Assembly (NCBI GenBank): GCA_023412995.1
Contig: JAEZQS010000202.1
Coordinates: 1 to 10,460, forward strand
Length of the DNA: 10,460 bases
Direction: 5' to 3'
DNA from: Pseudomonadota bacterium
GTDB lineage: Bacteria; Pseudomonadota; Gammaproteobacteria; Xanthomonadales; Rhodanobacteraceae
Below are positions 6,335-10,460 of the stretch, in pieces (position 1 is the stretch's first letter; each line of letters starts with the position of its first letter). A model generated the notes under the pieces. That model saw nothing but the letters and a program-made list of their open reading frames with translations, was not told the DNA's origin and did no database searches. A program made the position numbers and the translations under genes.

Positions 6335-8665
6335 ATGCCCCAGCCCGCGCCGGTCCTCGCGGCAGCGCTGCTGCTGGCGATCCACGGCCCCGCCGTGGCA
6401 GCGGACGCGCCGACCGACGCGGCGGCGCCGCCCGCGGCATCCGAGGACGTGACCACGCTGGACCTCGTCAACGTGGTCGGCGTCAGCCCGGTGGCCGGCA
6501 CCACGCTGGATGCGCGCCTGCTTCCGTATGCGGTGCAGTCCAGCGACGACCGCGCGCTCGAAGCGGCACAGCCGCTCGGCCTGGCCGACTTCATGGCCGG
6601 GCGCCTTGCCGGCGTCAGCACCAATGCGGCGCAGAACAATCCGCTGCAACCCGACCTCTCCTTCCGCGGCTTCACCGCGACACCGCTGCTGGGCGGCGCC
6701 CAGGGTCTTGCCGTGTACCTCGATGGCGTGCGCGTCAACGAAGTGTTCGGCGACACCGTCAACTGGGACCTCGTCCCCACCGCGGCGATCGAGCGACTCA
6801 GCCTGGTCGCCGGCGCCAACCCCGTGTTCGGGCTCAACGCACTCGGCGGCGCGGTGTCGATCCAGACCCGCACGGGATTCAGCGACCCGGGCGCGTCGCT
6901 GTCGCTGGAGGGTGGCGCATTCGGGCGGGCGCGCGGCACGGCGCAGGTGGCCGGCAACAGCGGCCGCTGGGGCTGGTACCTGATGGCCGACCGCTTCCGC
7001 GAGGACGGCTGGCGCGACGCCTCGCCCTCCGAGGCGACCACGGGCTACGGCACGCTGTCCTGGCGCGGCGATGCGGCCAGCCTCGACCTGCACCTGGGGC
7101 ATGCGGAAACGGACCTGACCGGCAACGGCCCGGCGCCCGCCGCCTTGCTCGACGAGCGCTGGCGGGCGGTATTCACCGCGCCGGACGAAACCGCCAACAC
7201 GCTCGACGTCGCCAGCCTCGAAGGAGACTGGGCGCTGGGAGGCTCGGCGCGCCTCGCCTTCAACGTGTTCCACCGCCGCGTCGGCACGCGCTCCTACAAC
7301 GGCGATGCGAGCGAGTTCGACGACTGCGACGGGGACGAGGCGATCCTCTGCGACGAGGACGGCGAGCCGGTGCTCGACCAGGTGGGCGTGCCGCTGCCCG
7401 CGGTCTTCGATGCCATCAACAACATCGGCCAGCGCCGGCAGGGCAGCCACGGCGGCACCCTGCAGCTCGATGTGGACGCGCCGCTCGGCGGCCGCGACAA
7501 CCAGTTCGTGCTGGGCCTGGATCTCATGGATGGCTGGCTCGACTACGGCTCCGTGGTCGAGGCAGCGACGTTGCAGGCGGACCGCCATACCTCGTCCGGA
7601 TCGGGGCGTTTCGTGGCCGCCGACGCCCTTCGCGTGCAAAGCCATTCGCGCGCCATCGGCCTGTACGCGACCGACACCCTGTCGCTGACCGAGCGCCTCG
7701 CGCTGACGGTCTCCGCCCGCGCCAACCGCAGCCGCATCGCCATCCACGACCCGACCGGCGCCAACCCGAACCTCGACGGCCGGCATGGGTTCTTCCGCGT
7801 CAATCCCGCCGCAGGACTCACCTGGCAATGGACGCCCGCCGTCAATGCCTACGGCGGCTACAGCGAAGCGACGCGCACTCCCACGCCGGTCGAACTGACC
7901 TGCGCCGACGAGGAAGCGCCCTGCAAGCTGCCGAACCAGTTCCTGTCCGACCCGCCGCTCGACCAAGTGGTCGCGCGCAGCTGGGAAGGCGGCCTGCGCG
8001 GCGTGCTCGGCGACGCCGGCGCCGACCACCTCGCCTGGCGCGTCGGCCTCTTCCGCACCACCAACACCAACGACATCCTGTTCCAGGCGACGGGCGGCAC
8101 GCAGTCCAACGAAGGCTTCTTCGCCAATGTCGGCGACACGCGCCGCGAGGGCATCGAAGCCACCCTGTCCGGCCAGTCGCGGAACGGGCAGTTGTCGTGG
8201 TTCGCGAACTACGCACTGCTGCAGGCGACCTACCTCACCGCCTTCGACGAGAACAGCGCGCACCATCCCGCTGCCAACGCCGACGGCCTCGTGCACGTCG
8301 CGCGCGGCGACCGCATCCCCGGCCTGCCGCGGCACAGCCTGAAGCTCGGTGCGGACCTCTCCATGACGTCCACGATCCGCATCGGCGGCGATGTGCTGGC
8401 GCAGTCCGGGCAGACCCTGCGCGGCGATGAAGCGGACCGCCTCGATCCGGTGCCCGGGTTCGTGGTGGTGAACCTCGACGCGCGTTGGGATCCGACGCCA
8501 CGGCTCGGCTTCTTCGCGCGCATCGACAACGTGTTCGACCGGCGCTACGCCACCTTCGGCACGCTCGGTGATGCCTCGGAAGTGATCCCCGGCATCACGG
8601 ATCCGAGGTTCCTCGGCCCCGCACCGCCGCGCGGCGCGTGGGTGGGGGTGCGCGTGCGGCTGTAA
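6335..8665 (+). CDS. TonB-dependent outer-membrane receptor
   Basis: This 776-residue protein has a short signal peptide (residues 1 to about 23, ending in PAVAA), then a possible TonB-box region near 40-52. The plug domain spans about 65-180 (RGFTATPLLGGAQGLAVYLD, then GDTVNWDLVP and NPVFGLNALGGAVSI). A 22-strand-type beta-barrel follows, with late hallmarks FARIDNVFDRRYATFGT and the C-terminal GAWVGVRVRL. It ends in Leu rather than the common aromatic residue. The protein would import a scarce ligand across the outer membrane using TonB energy. The ligand is unknown; the propeller neighbour makes PQQ or a metal complex an inference worth testing. Its only four cysteines form two close pairs in acidic loops (Cys331/339 and Cys523/530). 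The ATG follows the adhC stop by two bases and has no SD of its own beyond GAGG, so translational coupling is likely. Confidence 0.92.
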   Translation: MPQPAPVLAAALLLAIHGPAVAADAPTDAAAPPAASEDVTTLDLVNVVGVSPVAGTTLDARLLPYAVQSSDDRALEAAQPLGLADFMAGRLAGVSTNAAQNNPLQPDLSFRGFTATPLLGGAQGLAVYLDGVRVNEVFGDTVNWDLVPTAAIERLSLVAGANPVFGLNALGGAVSIQTRTGFSDPGASLSLEGGAFGRARGTAQVAGNSGRWGWYLMADRFREDGWRDASPSEATTGYGTLSWRGDAASLDLHLGHAETDLTGNGPAPAALLDERWRAVFTAPDETANTLDVASLEGDWALGGSARLAFNVFHRRVGTRSYNGDASEFDDCDGDEAILCDEDGEPVLDQVGVPLPAVFDAINNIGQRRQGSHGGTLQLDVDAPLGGRDNQFVLGLDLMDGWLDYGSVVEAATLQADRHTSSGSGRFVAADALRVQSHSRAIGLYATDTLSLTERLALTVSARANRSRIAIHDPTGANPNLDGRHGFFRVNPAAGLTWQWTPAVNAYGGYSEATRTPTPVELTCADEEAPCKLPNQFLSDPPLDQVVARSWEGGLRGVLGDAGADHLAWRVGLFRTTNTNDILFQATGGTQSNEGFFANVGDTRREGIEATLSGQSRNGQLSWFANYALLQATYLTAFDENSAHHPAANADGLVHVARGDRIPGLPRHSLKLGADLSMTSTIRIGGDVLAQSGQTLRGDEADRLDPVPGFVVVNLDARWDPTPRLGFFARIDNVFDRRYATFGTLGDASEVIPGITDPRFLGPAPPRGAWVGVRVRL

Positions 8666-9302
8666 TCGCCCCCAACAAAACCGGTGACAGTCCGAATCTG
8701 GCCGCTTGGGGCCGTGTGGATGCTCGGCAGTCAGTAGCGAACCAGTGGGTCCTCGCCGGGATCGCCGTCGCCGCCCTCACCGCAAGGAAGCGCCTCGAGC
8801 AGGATTGCGGGCAAGATGTAGCTGCGCCCGAAAACGGCAGCGAGGTCGGCGCGCGAACGCATCGGGTTGGCGGAAAGCTCATGCGAGCACGGGTGCGGGT
8901 GGATCGCGACGAACCGCGCCTGTTCGGCGTAGCGCACCAATTCCCGCGCTCGCTCGGCATCGCGCCCGGTGAAGGTGCCGGCGTCCTCGTCCCACCGGAT
9001 CGAGAGCACATCGGTGCCATGCGTGGCAAGATCAGCGTCACTGACGCGTCCCGCCCGAACGTCCTCGCGCGGAGTGCAAACCTCGAAGATGGTAGGAGTG
9101 CTCATGCGCTGACGCCCCTGATCGACAGCGTCGTCGGAACGACGACAGGACATAGATGGAACAGGAGCCTTCGCGCAACGACGCTTGCAACCCGAATGGT
9201 CCCATCCATCCGATCCCCGACACTACCATACCGCTCGCCGCGTACAGCCAAGCTAACGACACGGTGATCCTTGCATGCCGCCGCTCTTGTGGAGCTGACT
9301 GA
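8666..9302. other. Low-GC accessory stretch between the TonB receptor and tRNA-Thr
   Basis: This 637-base stretch holds one small minus-strand frame (8731-9105) and otherwise no gene I can support. A hand count of 9121-9240 gives 60% GC, clearly below the flanking genes. No integrase, insertion-sequence end or convincing direct repeat of the tRNA 3' end is visible. The composition and the position downstream of a tRNA 3' end suggest residue of a former insertion. Confidence 0.5.
8731..9105 (-). pseudogene. Probable remnant: N-terminus like a DUF499 ATPase joined to an unrecognised 97-residue tail
   Basis: The frame is intact, with 124 codons from ATG to TGA. The first 27 residues (MSTPTIFEVCTPREDV, then RAGRVSDADLA) closely resemble, from memory, the start of large DUF499-domain ATPases of roughly 1000 residues, which occur in accessory clusters beside DUF1156 methylases and helicases. 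After DADLA the resemblance stops abruptly, and none of the expected Walker A region follows. The remaining 97 residues (from THGTDVLSIRWDEDAG to EDPLVRY) look like a real protein (YAEQARFVAIHPHPC and AVFGRSYILPAILLEAL segments), but I do not recognise the family. An internal deletion fusing two genes of an old island would explain this. It could instead be a functional small protein. An AGGGG element lies about nine bases upstream. It stands alone beside tRNA-Thr. Confidence 0.5.
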
Positions 9303-9375
9303 TGCCGGCAGTCCGACTCGAACGGACGACCTACCGCTTACAAGGCGGTTGCTCTACCAACTGAGCTATGCCGGC
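9303..9375 (-). tRNA. tRNA-Thr (anticodon TGT)
   Basis: The minus strand folds as a complete 73-base cloverleaf. The acceptor arms are GCCGGCA and TGCCGGC with discriminator A; the D stem is GCTC/GAGC; the anticodon stem is ACCGC/GCGGT with loop CTTGTAA; the T stem is GTCCG/CGGAC with loop TTCGAGT. The anticodon TGT at 9340-9342 decodes ACA threonine codons. The CCA end is not encoded; the next bases are TCAGTC. Confidence 0.97.
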
Positions 9376-9385
9376 ACGGGGGCGC

Positions 9386-9391
9386 ATTCTA
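9386..9391 (-). promoter_or_regulatory. Candidate -10 element of tRNA-Thr
   Basis: TAGAAT on the minus strand matches the sigma70 -10 consensus at five of six positions and ends 10 bases before the mature tRNA 5' end. No good -35 is visible in the GC-rich sequence upstream. The 53-bp gap to the SPOR gene has no T-run terminator, so co-transcription is also possible. Confidence 0.4.
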
Positions 9392-9428
9392 GCAAGGGCG
9401 CCTCGGCCGGCGGCCTGCGGCGATCGTC

Positions 9429-10100
9429 TCAAGGGAAGCAGTCGATCGGCTCCAGCTTCGCATCGCGGGGCGCCTTGGCGAGGCGCGGCAGGTCGGCGGG
9501 TTCGCCGTCGGCCAGTGCGAAGTCGAGCCAGTAGACGGGCAGTTCCTCGGTGCGCGCGGCGACTTTCGGCTCGAACCCGAGCGCGGCGATTTCCGCGCGG
9601 CGGCGCTCGGCGTTGGCGGGATCGCGGAAGAGGCCGAGCGAGATGGTGTTCTGCTGCTCGCCCGCGGTGACGACGTAGTAGTCGCGCACGCCCTTGCCCG
9701 ACAGCGTGCGGGCGATGCCCAGGGCGTCGTCGCGGCTGGGCATGGCGGCCAGGTAGACCCAGTAGCCGCGCGTCTGCTGGGCGTGGGTCTCGCGCACTCG
9801 GATGCGGCGGGTGAGCGGCGTCAGCGCCGTCATCGCGGCGCGCGTGTCGGCCTGGGTCGGGAACGGCCCGAGGGTGCGGCAGCGGTCGTGCACGAGGTCG
9901 GCGCTGCTGCGCGGCGCGCTGGCGAGCTCGGCATTGGCGACCGGATCGACGCCGTCGCGCTCGGAAAGCAGCAGCAGCTCCGGTACGCCGGCGTCCGTCG
10001 CCGGCGGTGGTGCGTCGTCCGGTTGCCGCGCGAAGGCAAGCCAGCAGGCGCCTCCGATGTTGAGCGCAAGCAGCAGCAGGAAGAGGGCGCGCAGGAACAT
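9429..10100 (-). CDS. SPOR-domain membrane-anchored protein
   Basis: This 223-residue protein has an N-terminal hydrophobic anchor (about residues 2-23, MFLRALFLLLLALNIGGACW), then a Pro/Ala-rich linker. A CRTLGPFPTQADTRAA segment (74-89) is typical of SPOR-like proteins in this group. The SPOR domain is at about 112-183, with GYWVYLAAMPSRDDA, then YYVVTAGEQQNTISLGLF and a closing EIAALGFEPKV. SPOR domains bind glycan strands stripped of stem peptides at division sites, so the protein probably faces the periplasm from the inner membrane. The ATG at 10100 begins exactly at the anchor; an upstream extension to 10178 is possible but would overlap coaX. No clear SD is seen. It follows coaX by 47 bases, an arrangement I associate with Xanthomonadaceae, and is probably in the same operon. 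The specific cellular role is unknown. Confidence 0.85.
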   Translation of the reverse strand: MFLRALFLLLLALNIGGACWLAFARQPDDAPPPATDAGVPELLLLSERDGVDPVANAELASAPRSSADLVHDRCRTLGPFPTQADTRAAMTALTPLTRRIRVRETHAQQTRGYWVYLAAMPSRDDALGIARTLSGKGVRDYYVVTAGEQQNTISLGLFRDPANAERRRAEIAALGFEPKVAARTEELPVYWLDFALADGEPADLPRLAKAPRDAKLEPIDCFP

Positions 10101-10147
10101 GGCGTCGGCGGCGGGAAGGCAAGCAGGCGGAGAGGCGAGCGGCGATT

Positions 10148-10460
10148 CTACCGGGCCGCGGTGTCGGCGTCGGACCACAGCGCCAGCCCGGCCAGCACCA
10201 GGTCGTCGTGCCTTCGCGCATCCGGCAGCAGCGGGGCGAGTTCGGCGGCGCCGCCACCGGTAAGGTCGAGCCGCGGCAGCTCGCCCAGCGCCTCGGCGGC
10301 CGCGGTGCGGAAGCGGTCCACTGCGCCGGCGGCGGCATAGAGCGCACCCGAATGGACGCCGTCGGCCGTGGATCGGGGCAGCGCCTGCCAGGTCCCGTCA
10401 GCGACCCCGACCCGCGCCGTCGCCTGCAGCAGCGCCGTGCGCATCAGCGTCAGTCTCTTT
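10148..10460 (-). CDS. coaX: Type III pantothenate kinase, C-terminal part (5' end beyond window)
   Basis: The visible 103 residues run from the window edge to a TAG at 10148-10150. They match the C-terminal part of CoaX: LTLMRTALLQATARV, then LPRSTADGVHSGALYAAAGA, DRF and LDLTGGGAAELAPLL. The STxDAVxxGxxYAxxGxID-like block is characteristic of the family. CoaX phosphorylates pantothenate in the first step of coenzyme A synthesis, in the cytoplasm. In Xanthomonadaceae it typically follows birA, which would lie to the right of the window. An internal ATG at 10444 is in frame, but the frame stays open to the edge and the homologous sequence continues, so it is not the start. Confidence 0.88.
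   Translation of the reverse strand, partial: KRLTLMRTALLQATARVGVADGTWQALPRSTADGVHSGALYAAAGAVDRFRTAAAEALGELPRLDLTGGGAAELAPLLPDARRHDDLVLAGLALWSDADTAAR

Noticed and set aside
6326..8335. 669-codon minus-strand open frame opposite the TonB receptor
   Set aside because: It has no recognisable motif and is the antisense shadow of a clear receptor gene with signal peptide, plug and barrel hallmarks. The minus-strand frame at 4914-6440 is rejected for the same reason.
8688..8695. Possible att copy: CAGTCCGA shared with the 3' half of tRNA-Thr (9309-9316)
   Set aside because: Only 8 bases are identical and the flanking bases match poorly. With dozens of possible 8-mers in the tRNA half, one such match in about 600 bases is not surprising.
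8666..8730. Terminator after the TonB receptor (GGCC stem near 8701-8715)
   Set aside because: The stem is only four base pairs and no T-run follows on the plus strand.
9200..9260. TTGGCT-15-TATGGT as a promoter of the small remnant gene
   Set aside because: The spacing is short, both hexamers are weak, and the site is about 100 bases or more from the start codon. The match is no better than chance.

Overview
This is a GC-rich window (most genes look to be near 70% GC, judged by eye) and very probably comes from a Xanthomonadaceae/Lysobacteraceae chromosome (Xanthomonas, Lysobacter or Luteimonas type). The main reason is a XanB2-type chorismatase diverging from one edge of an aryl-polyene/xanthomonadin gene cluster. 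The right-hand housekeeping order (partial coaX, a SPOR-domain protein, tRNA-Thr) fits the same group.

Layout. Positions 1-2964, all on the minus strand, are part of an aryl-polyene (xanthomonadin-like pigment) operon. It reads from right to left: acyl carrier protein, polytopic membrane protein, short hot-dog dehydratase, LpxL-like acyltransferase, and a LolA-related periplasmic carrier that runs off the left edge. The last four genes overlap or abut and look translationally coupled. A 113-bp divergent promoter region separates this operon from xanB2 (3078-4076, plus), which makes 3-hydroxybenzoate from chorismate, the primer loaded on the acyl carrier protein in xanthomonadin synthesis.

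Positions 4174-8665 (plus) hold a second block: a secreted YVTN beta-propeller of the kind associated with PQQ-dependent catabolism, a terminator, glutathione-dependent formaldehyde dehydrogenase (adhC/frmA), and a TonB-dependent receptor starting two bases after the adhC stop. This may be a C1/alcohol-oxidation and cofactor- or metal-uptake module, but no PQQ dehydrogenase is present in the window.

Positions 8666-9302 are lower in GC and hold only one small minus-strand frame. Its first ~27 codons resemble the start of a large DUF499-type ATPase, and the rest I do not recognise; this looks like island debris downstream of tRNA-Thr(TGT) (9303-9375, minus). The right end carries the SPOR-domain membrane protein and the C-terminal third of type III pantothenate kinase (coaX), both on the minus strand.

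I see no CRISPR array, insertion sequence or intact mobile element. The pigment genes are a known type of system. The points most worth checking are the propeller/adhC/receptor grouping and the chimeric remnant beside the tRNA.
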